Assembly (NCBI RefSeq): GCF_001418005.1
Contig: NZ_LIOL01000002.1
Location: forward strand, 366,990-430,989
Length of the DNA stretch: 64,000 bases
From: Chelatococcus sambhunathii
GTDB taxonomy: Bacteria; Pseudomonadota; Alphaproteobacteria; Rhizobiales; Beijerinckiaceae
Direction of reading: 5' to 3'
Shown: positions 31,420 through 40,392 of the stretch, one piece after another
Position numbering within the stretch: the first letter of the stretch is position 1
Layout: each line of letters starts with the position of its first letter
Position numbers and translations under genes: made by a program
The notes under the pieces: generated by a model
What the model was told of the DNA's origin: nothing
Database searches by the model: none
Seen by the model: the letters and a program-made list of their open reading frames with translations, nothing else

Positions 31420-31723
31420 TTTTTTCAGCAGGTTGGGACGGAAGCCGGCTGGTGTCAAGCGTGAATCGATGCTCCGGGTCGGCTCGCCCGGCCCTGTCCT
31501 CGGTCTCGGCGACGCTCATCGGGGCTCGTGGCGAAAACCGCCGGCTCGCACAGACGTTTGTTGGCCCGGATGAAACCCGTGCGCGGGTTGGGCGGCTGGT
31601 GTCCAGGGCGGCCATGCCGGCGGCAGATGCTGGTGCAAGGTGCAACGAGCGCTATAGTTCTCCGCGGCGGGGGCGCCGGCAGGTTTGCTCCCGATCACGG
31701 CCTCTGCGTTCGAAAGGCTCGGA
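31420..31723. other. Intergenic region right of the sugar operon
   Basis: No gene recognised. TATAGT at 31653-31658 is a possible -10 for the gene at 31724 but lacks a clear -35. Confidence 0.35.
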
Positions 31724-32353
31724 ATGATCGTCTCACTGCCGGGCATCAGCACAAGGCGCGGTCGCCTGCGATCGCTCCTCCTGCTCCTTTGCGCGCTGTC
31801 TGCCATGGACAGCGCCAGCCGCCCGGCCGTTGCGCAAAACGTGATCCACGTCTGCCATGGCTATGGCTGCTGGTTCAGGGCCAGCCTTGTCCTCGATGCC
31901 GCCGATACCCGGCGCTTCGCTGCCATCCTCGCGAGGGGACGTCGATCCCCGGCCGCCGAGCGCGCCGCGATTTCGGACGCCGTGCGCCATTTCGAGCGCC
32001 GCGCCTTCGACGTGATCGGCATCCGCGATGAGCCGCGCTCGCGCTTCGGCGCCTCGGGCGAGCCGGGTCAGATGGACTGCATCGACGAATCGACCAACAC
32101 GCGCGCCCTCCTCCTCTATCTCGCGGAGCACGATCTCCTGCGCCATCACACGGTCCGATCCGTTGCCTCGCGCGGCTTCCTCATCGACGGCCGGTATTTT
32201 CATTCCACCGCCGTCATCCGCGATACGGGCGGCACCGACTGGGCGGTCGATTCCTGGTACGCCCCGATGGGGGGAGCGCCCGACATCCTGCCGCTCAGCG
32301 AGTGGAGGGTGCAGGGTCTTTCCAGCCAGGACGCACGGCGGCGAACCGGTTGA
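31724..32353 (+). CDS. Secreted protein with a possible transglutaminase-like Cys-His-Asp set
   Basis: A 209-residue protein with a signal peptide (cleavage near residue 38, PAVAQ). The mature domain starts IHVCHGYGCWFR and contains GQMDCIDESTNT (Cys119), GRYFHSTAVI (His160) and TDWAVDSWYAPMGG (Asp172/Asp176). Cys at a helix start followed by His and Asp on later strands is the order of transglutaminase-like cysteine proteases. I do not recognise a named family. ATG 31724 is chosen because the signal peptide starts there. It stands alone next to the HD-domain gene. Enzymatic activity is inference. Confidence 0.65.
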   Translation: MIVSLPGISTRRGRLRSLLLLLCALSAMDSASRPAVAQNVIHVCHGYGCWFRASLVLDAADTRRFAAILARGRRSPAAERAAISDAVRHFERRAFDVIGIRDEPRSRFGASGEPGQMDCIDESTNTRALLLYLAEHDLLRHHTVRSVASRGFLIDGRYFHSTAVIRDTGGTDWAVDSWYAPMGGAPDILPLSEWRVQGLSSQDARRRTG

Positions 32354-32513
32354 CCTGCAGGCGCAACCTATCGCAGGAACGCTCCCGGGGATTCCACACG
32401 ACCCCGACGGTGTCGAGAATGCGTCGGAACGATCGGCCATCGAGAGATTCGGCACCCCGTGAGACCGAAACCGCCCGGTGCCGGTGCAGAACGACGGCGT
32501 GAAGGACAGCGGC

Positions 32514-33110
32514 ATGCAACCCGTGATCGACAGCGAAAGGCTCACCGGCATTATAGACTTCATCCAGGCGGCCGAGCGGCTGAAGGACACGCTGCGCAGC
32601 GGCAGGACGTCGAACGGCCGTGCCGAAAGCACCGCCGAGCACAGCTGGCGCCTGTGCCTGCTGGTGATCATGTTCGAGAAGGAACTGGCCGGCTGCGATC
32701 TGCATCGCCTGCTCAAGCTGTGCATCGTGCACGATCTCGGCGAGGCGATCGCGGGCGACATCCCGGCGATCGCCCAGCGCGCCGACGACGGCAGGGCCAG
32801 CCGGGAGCGAGCGGACCTGATGCAGCTCTGCGCGCCCCTGCCCGCGGACCTTAATCGCGACATCCTCGCCCTGTGGGATGAATACAATGCTGCCGCGACG
32901 CCGGAAGCCATACTGGCCAAGGGCTTCGACAAGCTGGAAACGATGCTCCAGCACAACGTCGGCCGCAATCCGCCCGGCTTCGACTACGCCTTCAATCTGG
33001 ACTATGGCGTGCAGCATACCGCCCGCCACCCGCTTCTGGCGGAGATACGCGCTCTGGTGGATGCGGCGACCCGAGCGCGCATGCGCGTGTCCGGCGACAT
33101 CGCACGCTGA
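32514..33110 (+). CDS. HD-domain protein, YfbR/HDDC2-like 5'-deoxynucleotidase
   Basis: A 198-residue cytoplasmic HD hydrolase of the YfbR/HDDC2 type, which removes phosphate from deoxynucleoside monophosphates. Metal motifs: AEHSWR (about 40-45), HDLGEAIAGD (about 72-81), and a late Asp in KGFDKLETM. Substrate residues RTSNGRAESTAEHSW agree with the family. ATG 32514 has GAAGGA upstream; GTG 32478 is less likely. Length matches the family. Confidence 0.85.
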   Translation: MQPVIDSERLTGIIDFIQAAERLKDTLRSGRTSNGRAESTAEHSWRLCLLVIMFEKELAGCDLHRLLKLCIVHDLGEAIAGDIPAIAQRADDGRASRERADLMQLCAPLPADLNRDILALWDEYNAAATPEAILAKGFDKLETMLQHNVGRNPPGFDYAFNLDYGVQHTARHPLLAEIRALVDAATRARMRVSGDIAR

Positions 33111-33145
33111 TCGAGCTGACGGGCGACATGCAAGAGGGAGTGCCG

Positions 33146-33859
33146 ATGACCGAAGGATGGCCGGAATCAGCCGAGGCGTGGGTCGCCAGCCTTGGCGAGC
33201 GTGGCGACTTCGGCCGGGTATTCGTGCTCGACGGGCCCATGCTGGAGCGTGTTCGCGGGCGAGGCTTCGCACGCGCGCTTGATGTCGGCTGCGGCGAAGG
33301 CCGCTTCTGCCGCATGCTGGCGGAGCTTGGCATCCGCGCGGTTGGCATCGACCCGACGCGGGCGCTCCTCGAGGAGGCGCGGCGCCGTGACCCGGGCGGG
33401 GATTACAGGTCGGGGCGGGCGGAGCAACTCGCGTTTCCAGACGCCGCTTTCGACCTCGTGGTGAGCTATCTGACACTGATCGACATCCCGGACGCCGCGG
33501 CCGCCATCGCTGAAATGACGCGGGTGCTTCGGCCCGGAGGGACGCTGCTGATCGCCAATCTCAACAGCTTCAGCACGGCCGGCCTGCCGGACAGCTGGCA
33601 ACCTGATGCGAGCGGACAACTCCGCTATGCGATCGACAATTATCTGGAAGAGCGCGCCATCTGGGTCAGCTGGCGCGGCATCCGCATCCGCAACTGGCAT
33701 CGCCCCCTCAGCACCTATATGGGCCTGTTGATTGAGAACGGGTTGACCCTGAAACATTTCGCTGAACCGGCACCACACGGCGGCCCGACGGAGACGGCCG
33801 ATCGCTACAGGCGGGTGCCCTATTTCCATATCATGGAATGGGAAAAGCCGACGGCCTGA
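33146..33859 (+). CDS. Class I SAM-dependent methyltransferase
   Basis: A 237-residue UbiE/type 11-like methyltransferase. SAM-binding motif I is ALDVGCGEGRF (about 43-53), motif II region AVGIDPT, and VLRPGGTLLIANLNSF follows. GAGGGAG precedes ATG 33146. It follows the HD-domain gene by 35 bases and may be cotranscribed. The acceptor substrate is unknown. Confidence 0.88.
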   Translation: MTEGWPESAEAWVASLGERGDFGRVFVLDGPMLERVRGRGFARALDVGCGEGRFCRMLAELGIRAVGIDPTRALLEEARRRDPGGDYRSGRAEQLAFPDAAFDLVVSYLTLIDIPDAAAAIAEMTRVLRPGGTLLIANLNSFSTAGLPDSWQPDASGQLRYAIDNYLEERAIWVSWRGIRIRNWHRPLSTYMGLLIENGLTLKHFAEPAPHGGPTETADRYRRVPYFHIMEWEKPTA

Positions 33860-34164
33860 CGGAGGCGACTCGTTTCGCCATCACCGCGCGAACCGGCAAC
33901 GGTGGCAAGTCCAATGCGTGCTGGTGAGGCGGGCCCGACGATCGAATTGCAGGCGCCGCAGCTGTTGGCCGTGAACAAGGCCGCCAGCGCTCCTCCTCGG
34001 CGCTCGCCGTTACCCGCGCGTGCGAAGCGAGCTGTGGCGCCCCCGAAAGCGCCTTAACGCCCCGCATTCCCACGGTCGCAGGACGCCTTTCCACGCTCGC
34101 TCAAACGCCGGCTCCCATGTGGAGCCCCGATTGAAGGGGGACCACTCCTCGGGAGCAGGACCTC
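33860..34164. other. Intergenic region before the MFS transporter
   Basis: No convincing coding sequence, repeat or promoter seen. It ends with GGGAGCAGGA, the ribosome binding region of the next gene. Confidence 0.35.
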
Positions 34165-35433
34165 ATGCAGATGCAGCAATCCGTGCCCGGCACCCCTAGC
34201 GGCAAGGTCGCTCCGGCGCCGTTGCGTGCCCTCCTGGCCGCGGCCGGTGCAACGACCGCCATGGCCTTCGGCTTCGGCGCCCTCGCGCTGCCGTCGGTCT
34301 TCATCCGGCCGCTCGAGGCCGCGTTCGGCTGGTCGCGGGCGGACCTCAGCCTCGCCTATACGCTGTCCACGGTCGGCATGGCGCTGGGCGGGCTCTTCTG
34401 GGGGCGCCTGTCCGACCGGCTCGACGCCCGCATTCTCCTCGCCTTCGGCTCGGCCGCGATGGTCGCCGCGCTCGGCGCCTTCGCCTTCGCTCAGTCGCTC
34501 TGGCATCTCTATGCCGCGAGCCTCGTGCTCGGCGGGCTCGGCTTCGCCTGCCTCTATGCACCGGTGCTGTCGGTCACTGCCCTTTGGTTCGAGCGTCGCC
34601 GCGGCCTCGCCATGGGCATCGTCACCGCGGGCGGCGCGCTCGGCCAGGGCGTGATGCCCTACACGGCCAACCTGCTCATCGACAGCGTCGGCTGGCGGCC
34701 GGCCTATGCGATCCTCGCCGCAGCGACCCTGGTGGCGCTTGGCCTCCTCATGCCGTCCGTCCGCCGCCCGCCGGTCGCCATGGCTCCGCCGGCACTGGCT
34801 GCCGGAACGGGATCAAGCGGCGATGGCCGCCCCTCGCCCGTCCTGCTGCTTGCGGCCGCGGCCTTCCTGTGCTGCGCGTGCATGGGCTTTCCGCTCGTGC
34901 ACCTCGCCAGCTTCGTCACCGCGGTCTGCGGCTCGTCCGATCTCGGATCGACGAGCCTGCTCGTGGCGATGCTGTTCGGCACCGTCGGGCGCGTCGTCTT
35001 CGGCCTCCTCGCCGATCGGATCGGCAACCTGCCCGCCTATGCGACGGCCTCGTTCATGCAGACGGCATGCGTCGCGATCTATCCCCTCCTCGACAACCAG
35101 ATCAGCCTTCTCGCGCTCTCGGCGGTGTTCGGCTTCGGCTTCGCCGGCAACATGACCTGCCTCATCCTGTGCGTGCGCGAATTGGTACCGGCTGGACGCT
35201 TCGGCCAGGCCCTCGGCACGGTGATGATGGTGGCCTGGGCCGGGATGGGGGTCGGCGGCTATCTCGGCGGACTCGTCTACGACGGCTTCGCCAGCTACAC
35301 GCTCGCCTTCCTCATCGCCTTCGCGGCCGGCGTCGCCAATCTCGCCACCATCGCCATGCTGGCCGCCGGCACGACGACGCGCGGCAAGGCCACCCCGAGC
35401 GGCCTCGCGCCGGCCCCGTGGACGAGCCGTTGA
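34165..35433 (+). CDS. Major facilitator superfamily transporter (monocarboxylate-like)
   Basis: A 422-residue transporter with 12 predicted membrane segments in two halves and the between-helix 2-3 motif GRLSDRLDAR (repeated as GLLADRIGNL in the second half). The sequence resembles the monocarboxylate/oxalate-formate branch. GGAGCAGGA precedes ATG 34165. A 40-base gap separates it from the cysteine synthase-glutaredoxin gene, so the two may share a transcript ending at 37012. Cargo unknown. Confidence 0.88.
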   Translation: MQMQQSVPGTPSGKVAPAPLRALLAAAGATTAMAFGFGALALPSVFIRPLEAAFGWSRADLSLAYTLSTVGMALGGLFWGRLSDRLDARILLAFGSAAMVAALGAFAFAQSLWHLYAASLVLGGLGFACLYAPVLSVTALWFERRRGLAMGIVTAGGALGQGVMPYTANLLIDSVGWRPAYAILAAATLVALGLLMPSVRRPPVAMAPPALAAGTGSSGDGRPSPVLLLAAAAFLCCACMGFPLVHLASFVTAVCGSSDLGSTSLLVAMLFGTVGRVVFGLLADRIGNLPAYATASFMQTACVAIYPLLDNQISLLALSAVFGFGFAGNMTCLILCVRELVPAGRFGQALGTVMMVAWAGMGVGGYLGGLVYDGFASYTLAFLIAFAAGVANLATIAMLAAGTTTRGKATPSGLAPAPWTSR

Positions 35434-35473
35434 GCCCCCTTCGACATCGACACTCCAGACAAGGATGATGGCA

Positions 35474-36970
35474 ATGACATCAGTGCCTTACGAGAGCATC
35501 CTCGACACGATCGGCAACACGCCCGTCGTTCGCCTCACCCGCATTCACGAGGGCGGCGGTGCGCTCTTCGCCAAGCTCGAGGCGTTCAATCCGGGCGGCT
35601 CGGTCAAGGACCGGCTGGCCTCGGCGGTCATCGCCGAGGCCGAGCGGACCGGCGCGCTGCAGCCGGGCCAGACAGTGGTGGAAGCGACAAGCGGCAACAC
35701 GGGCATCGGCCTCGCCATGGTCTGTGCCCGCAAGGGCTACCCGCTCGTCATCGTGATGCCGGAGAACGCGAGCCTCGAGCGGCGCAAGCTGATGCGCTTC
35801 TTCGGCGCGCGGGTGGTGCTGACGCCAGCCGTCGAGCGCGGCAGCGGCATGCTCGCCAAGGCGATCGAGCTGGCCGAGACGCACGGCTGGTTCCTGTGCC
35901 GGCAGTTCGAGACGCCGGTCAATGCCGCCATCCATGCCCGCACGACGGCGCGCGAGATCCTCGAGGCTTTCCGCGACCGTCCGCTCGACTACTGGGTCAC
36001 GGGCACGGGGACCGGCGGCACGCTCGCGGGCGTGGCGAGCGTGCTCAAGCGCGAGCGGCCGCAGACGCGCATCGTCGTCTGCGAGCCGGACAATTCCACG
36101 CTCCTGTCGAGCGGCATCACGCAGACCTTCGACGAGCGCGGCATGCCGACCCGGGCGCACACGCGCTTTCGTCCCCATCCGATGCAGGGCTGGAGCCCGG
36201 ATTTCATCCCGCAAATCGTCGGCAAGGCGATGGCAGAGGGCCTCGTCGACGAGATCGTGCCCGTCTCCGGCGGCAGTGCCCTCGCAGCCGCCCGCCGGCT
36301 CGCCACGGACGAAGGCATCCTTGCCGGCATCTCAGGCGGGGCGACGCTCGCCGGCGCCATCGAGGTGGCGCGCCGGGCCGGGCCGGGCCGGAACGTCCTG
36401 TGCATGCTGCCCGACACGGGCGAGCGCTATCTGAGCACCATCCTGTTCGACCACATCGCGGAGGACATGTCGCCGGAGGAGGAGGAGATCTCCCATTCGA
36501 CGCCCGGCTACCGCTTCGACCGGTCACCGTCCTTCGCGGCCTCTCCGGCGACTCCCGGCGAGGTCAGCATCGACCCGGCGGCCCATGCCTTCGTCGACGA
36601 GGCCATCGGCGATCCTGACCATCCGGTCGTGATGTTCGCCCTCACGTGGTGCGAGTTCTGCTGGAGCATCCGCAAGCTGTTCGACCGCGCCGGCATCGCC
36701 TACCGGTCCATCGACATCGATGCGCCCGAACGGCAGAGAAACGCCATGGACGGGGAGATCCGCAAGGCGCTCCGGGCGCGCATCGGCTCGCCGACCATCC
36801 CGCAGGTCTTCGTCGGCGGCCGGCACGTGGGCGGCTGCACGGATACGCTCGCCGCCTGGAAGGACGGCTCGCTCAGCGCGCGCCTTGCAGCGGCGGGCAT
36901 CGGCCACGATCCCGGTGCCTGTCCCGATCCCGACAGCCTCCTGCCGCTATGGGCGCGCGCAAAGGCCTGA
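35474..36970 (+). CDS. Cysteine synthase-glutaredoxin fusion
   Basis: Two enzymes in one 498-residue chain. Residues 1-330 are a PLP-dependent cysteine synthase of the CysK/CBS fold: PLP lysine Lys45 in GGSVKDR, SGNTG (73-77), GTGTGGT (177-183), SGG (288-290). After a linker, residues 380-470 form a glutaredoxin with active site TWCEFCW (Cys393, Cys396) and cis-Pro motif SPTIPQVFVGG. Such a fusion could couple O-acetylserine or another beta-replacement reaction to dithiol/glutathione chemistry. ATG 35474 has AAGGA 8 bases upstream; ATG 35465 is the alternative. A strong terminator follows. Exact substrates cannot be read. Confidence 0.9.
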   Translation: MTSVPYESILDTIGNTPVVRLTRIHEGGGALFAKLEAFNPGGSVKDRLASAVIAEAERTGALQPGQTVVEATSGNTGIGLAMVCARKGYPLVIVMPENASLERRKLMRFFGARVVLTPAVERGSGMLAKAIELAETHGWFLCRQFETPVNAAIHARTTAREILEAFRDRPLDYWVTGTGTGGTLAGVASVLKRERPQTRIVVCEPDNSTLLSSGITQTFDERGMPTRAHTRFRPHPMQGWSPDFIPQIVGKAMAEGLVDEIVPVSGGSALAAARRLATDEGILAGISGGATLAGAIEVARRAGPGRNVLCMLPDTGERYLSTILFDHIAEDMSPEEEEISHSTPGYRFDRSPSFAASPATPGEVSIDPAAHAFVDEAIGDPDHPVVMFALTWCEFCWSIRKLFDRAGIAYRSIDIDAPERQRNAMDGEIRKALRARIGSPTIPQVFVGGRHVGGCTDTLAAWKDGSLSARLAAAGIGHDPGACPDPDSLLPLWARAKA

Positions 36971-37011
36971 GGCGGCGCCCGGGGGCTTGGCGTCCCCTCC
37001 GGCGAACCAGG

Positions 37012-37044
37012 AAAAGGGGAGCGGCCTTCGCCGCTCCCCTTTTT
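37012..37044 (+). terminator. Strong rho-independent terminator
   Basis: Perfect stem AAAAGGGGAGCGGC / GCCGCTCCCCTTTT with CTTC loop, ending in five T residues, 41 bases after the fusion gene. Confidence 0.9.
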
Positions 37045-37213
37045 CACGCTTTGCGCGCCGCGACCTGGATTCCAACGTTTCCGCCTCCCGAGGCCGGCGT
37101 GACGTCGCATTTTCCACCCTTGTTCACACGGCGCGTCACACGGCGATGGCCGAGACATGACGATGGCCGCGGCGAGACCCGGCCGCCAGTTCCTCCCCAC
37201 CCCGGAGCGCGAC

Positions 37214-37822
37214 ATGCACACCACGACGCACACCACCGCCATGACGATGGACAAGCCGGCCCGGAAGGAGCCGCCGCCGCCGCGCAACGGCGTCGACACG
37301 CCGACGCTGTTCGCCACCATCAATGCCGTGGCCGGGCAGGCGGAACTGGCGCGGTTCCGCTTCCGCGCCCGCAGCCGCTGGGTATCGGGCACGCACAGCG
37401 TCAGCACGATGAAGGACTTCTTCGGCGCCGGCGCCGAGCAGTCCCACGCGACCGCCCACGAAGCCCATGGCGACCATCCGGCCGTCCTGTGCGGGGCGGA
37501 CCAGGGCCCGACACCGGTCGAGTACCTCCTGAGCGCGCTTGCCGCCTGCCTCACCTCGGGCATCGCCAATATCGCAGCCGCCCGCGGCGTCACGCTGCAC
37601 AAGGTGGAAGCGACCGTCGAGGGCGACATCGACCTGCGCGGCATCCTCGGCCTATCGAAGGAGGTCCGCAACGGCTACGAGGGCATCCGCGCGCAGCTCA
37701 CCGTCGCCGGTGACGCGCCGAAGGAAAAGCTCGAGGAGATCGTGGCGCAGGCGCGTGCCCGCTCGGCCGTGTTCGACGTGCTGACCAACGGCGTGCCGGT
37801 CACCGTCGGCATCAGCGCCTGA
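37214..37822 (+). CDS. OsmC/Ohr-family protein
   Basis: A 202-residue OsmC-like protein with thiol peroxidase-type cysteines: one in HPAVLCGADQGPTPVEYLL (about 95) and one in LSALAACLTSG (about 113). A polar tail with His/Thr (HTTTHTT) precedes the domain. ATG 37214 has CGGAG 7 bases upstream; the frame could start at 37157. Typical roles are organic hydroperoxide or redox detoxification, here next to a glutaredoxin fusion and a flavoprotein, but on a separate transcript after the terminator. Confidence 0.85.
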   Translation: MHTTTHTTAMTMDKPARKEPPPPRNGVDTPTLFATINAVAGQAELARFRFRARSRWVSGTHSVSTMKDFFGAGAEQSHATAHEAHGDHPAVLCGADQGPTPVEYLLSALAACLTSGIANIAAARGVTLHKVEATVEGDIDLRGILGLSKEVRNGYEGIRAQLTVAGDAPKEKLEEIVAQARARSAVFDVLTNGVPVTVGISA

Positions 37823-37901
37823 CGCATTCGCGACAAGCACCCTCCCCCCTCGCCGGCGCTATTGCCATGGGGCCGGCGATTTTCCGCGGGGCCCTCCTCT
37901 C

Positions 37902-39146
37902 ATGCGTTACACCGATATCGTCATCATCGGCGCCGGTCAGGCCGGCCTCGCCATGAGCCACTGCCTGAGTGCGCGCGGCATCGACCATGTCGTTCTCGAA
38001 CGGGGACGTGTCGGCGAACGCTGGCGCAGCGAGCGTTGGGATTCGCTCAGACTCCTGACGCCGAACTGGATGACACGGCTTCCCGGCGGCGGCTACGACG
38101 GGCCGGATCCCGACGGCTTCATGACCATGCCGGAGACCGTCCGGTTTCTGGAGAATTATGCGCAGCGCATCGCCGCGCCGGTCGAAAGCGGCGTCGATGT
38201 CAGATCCGCACGGCGCGTGAGCGCCGGATATCGCATCGTCACGGATGCGGGGGAATGGGCCGCGCGCGGCCTGGTGATCGCCACCGGCCACTGCGACCTG
38301 CCACGCGTTCCCGCCATGGCATCGCGCCTTGCGCGGCATATGGCGCAGGTCGTGCCGCGCGACTATCGCCGAGCCGACCAGCTTCCCGAAGGTGGCGTCC
38401 TCGTGCTCGGCGCCTCGGCGAGCGGCATCCAGCTCGCCGAGGAGATCCACGCCTCGGGGCGGCCCGTCACGCTCTCCGTCGGCCATCACACGCGGCTGCC
38501 GCGCCGCTACCGCGGGCACGACATCCTGTGGTGGCTCGATCGGCTCGGCAGCCTGCGCAAGGCGAAGGCGGAGATGCACCCTCACGCCACCCTGCGCGAA
38601 GAGCCGTCGCTGCAGCTCGTCGGCAGCTCCGACCATCGCTCGATCGATCTCGCGATCCTGCAGCGCAGGGGCGTGCAGCTCGTGGGACGGGCAATCGGTG
38701 CCTGCGGCCGGCGCATGCGCTTTGCCGGCGACCTGTCGCAAACCACGGCCGCGGCGGACCTGCGCCTCATCCGCATCCTGAACAGCATCGACGAAATGGT
38801 CGAGAACGGAACCTTCCGCCGGGCGACAGCGCACGAGCCGGCCGAGCCGATCCTGCTTCACGATGGCGGTGCCGAGATCGACCTCGACCGGGCAGGCATC
38901 AGGACCGTCGTCTGGGCGACGGGCTACCGGCGCAGCTATCCGTGGCTGCACATGCCGGTTCTCGATGCCCGCGGCGAGATCGTCCACGACGGCGGCATCT
39001 GCCCGCTCGCCGGGCTTTACGTGCTCGGCCTCCACTTCATGCGCCGGCGCAACTCGAGCTTCATCGACGGCGTAGGGGCGGATGCCGAGGCGCTTGCCGC
39101 GCACATCGCATGCCATCTCGGCGTGCGCCGCCGCACTGCGGCATGA
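37902..39146 (+). CDS. FAD-dependent oxidoreductase, flavin monooxygenase-like
   Basis: A 414-residue flavoprotein. The FAD motif is IIGAGQAGLAM (about 8-18), the second nucleotide motif VLGASASGIQLAEE (about 165-178), and VWATGY (about 335) is the usual monooxygenase-family triad sequence. It resembles putative flavoprotein involved in K+ transport/FMO-like enzymes. ATG 37902 is the family-typical start. Substrate not predictable. Confidence 0.85.
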   Translation: MRYTDIVIIGAGQAGLAMSHCLSARGIDHVVLERGRVGERWRSERWDSLRLLTPNWMTRLPGGGYDGPDPDGFMTMPETVRFLENYAQRIAAPVESGVDVRSARRVSAGYRIVTDAGEWAARGLVIATGHCDLPRVPAMASRLARHMAQVVPRDYRRADQLPEGGVLVLGASASGIQLAEEIHASGRPVTLSVGHHTRLPRRYRGHDILWWLDRLGSLRKAKAEMHPHATLREEPSLQLVGSSDHRSIDLAILQRRGVQLVGRAIGACGRRMRFAGDLSQTTAAADLRLIRILNSIDEMVENGTFRRATAHEPAEPILLHDGGAEIDLDRAGIRTVVWATGYRRSYPWLHMPVLDARGEIVHDGGICPLAGLYVLGLHFMRRRNSSFIDGVGADAEALAAHIACHLGVRRRTAA

Positions 39147-39267
39147 GGAGAAGAAATCCAACAGTCATACCGCAGAAACCGACGTTCTCTTCAACGGTCA
39201 CGCTCACGTTCAACCCGGATAAGTGTCGCATCGGCGCCCTTCAGCGCCCCGAAGAATGGAGACGACC

Positions 39268-39507
39268 ATGAGTGTCCTCGACCATGTCACGCCGTTTCAC
39301 GCCAGCCGGCATGCTCGCTTTCCGTCTCTTCGCATCGTGGCGGGAGCCTTTGCCGACATGCGCCGCTTCTTGCGCCTGCGGCAGGCCCGGCGGGACCTCC
39401 ACGAGCTGCCCGACTACCTGCTCCTGGACGTCGGCATCGACCGCTCGCAGATCGACGACGTGACGGCCTTCAGCGAACACGGCCTCTCCGGCCGCGACCG
39501 GTACTGA
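39268..39507 (+). CDS. DUF1127 small protein
   Basis: A 79-residue protein with the DUF1127 domain at its C-terminus (RQARRDLHELPDYLLLDVGIDRSQI), an arginine-rich short domain common in alphaproteobacteria; some members act in phosphate, RNA or stress regulation. GGAGA is 6 bases before ATG 39268 (39256 is possible). No further partner visible; the hydrolase gene follows by 12 bases. Confidence 0.85.
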   Translation: MSVLDHVTPFHASRHARFPSLRIVAGAFADMRRFLRLRQARRDLHELPDYLLLDVGIDRSQIDDVTAFSEHGLSGRDRY

Positions 39508-39519
39508 GGAACGGCCTCC

Positions 39520-40341
39520 GTGAAGATGGCATCGCACCCCGGCCACCTTGCCGGCCACGTCGTCGCCCTGCACTGCTCCGGCGGCGGAGGCCGGCAGTGG
39601 CGCAGGCTCGCAGAGCGCCTCGCCCCCGACCATCGCCTCATCGCGCCCGATCTCATCGGCTCCGACGGAGGCGGCGCGTGGGAAGGCCAGGCAATCTTCT
39701 CCCTGGCGGACGAGGCGGCGAGCATCATCGCCCTTATCGACCGCCTCGAGGGGCCGGTGCATCTCGTCGGCCATTCCTATGGCGGGGGCCTGGCGCTCCA
39801 CATCGCCGCCCGGCGGCCCGAGCGGCTGGCGAGCCTCAGCCTTTACGAGCCGTCCGCATTTCATCTCTTGAGGACGATGGGCCCACCCGGCCGAGCGGCG
39901 CTTCGGGAGATCCAGGCGATCGCAGGCGCCATCCACACGGGCCTCTCCGAAGGCTCCTACCGGGCGGCGGCGGAGCGCTTCGTCGACTACTGGAACGGCG
40001 CCGGCGCCTTCAGCACCATGCGCCCGGACCTGCAGGCGAAGCTTGTCGGCTACCTGCCGAAGGCGAGCCTCGACTTTCGCGCCCTCATCCACGAGTCGAC
40101 GGCGATGAGCCGGTATCTTGGCTTCCCCTTCCCGGTCCTCCTCCTGCGCGGCGAACATGCGCCGGCACCCACGCGGCTCATCGCCGAGGAACTCGCCTCG
40201 CGCCTTGCGGCCACGGCCCTGGAGGTGGTGGCCGGCGCCGGGCACATGGGTCCCGTAACCCACGAGACGCTGGTCGCGGAGCGAATCGTCCGTCATGTCG
40301 TGCTGGCTGGCGCAGCCGCTACCCGGTCGCAAGCCGCATGA
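39520..40341 (+). CDS. Alpha/beta hydrolase
   Basis: A 273-residue alpha/beta hydrolase. Nucleophile elbow GHSYGGG, oxyanion HCSGGGG, acid in RGEHAPAP region and His in GAGHMGP. No signal. GTG 39520 has GAGGA 9 bases upstream; ATG 39526 is the alternative. It is convergent with the large regulator gene (51-base gap). Substrate unknown. Confidence 0.83.
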   Translation: MKMASHPGHLAGHVVALHCSGGGGRQWRRLAERLAPDHRLIAPDLIGSDGGGAWEGQAIFSLADEAASIIALIDRLEGPVHLVGHSYGGGLALHIAARRPERLASLSLYEPSAFHLLRTMGPPGRAALREIQAIAGAIHTGLSEGSYRAAAERFVDYWNGAGAFSTMRPDLQAKLVGYLPKASLDFRALIHESTAMSRYLGFPFPVLLLRGEHAPAPTRLIAEELASRLAATALEVVAGAGHMGPVTHETLVAERIVRHVVLAGAAATRSQAA

Positions 40342-40392
40342 TCGGGCTCGGCCTCGCCCGGTCCCCGAAAAATCGTCGGGCGTCGGGCGGTG

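Noticed and set aside
33831-34094. 87-codon - strand frame
   Set aside because: No ribosome binding site, no family pattern, composition like non-coding GC-rich DNA.
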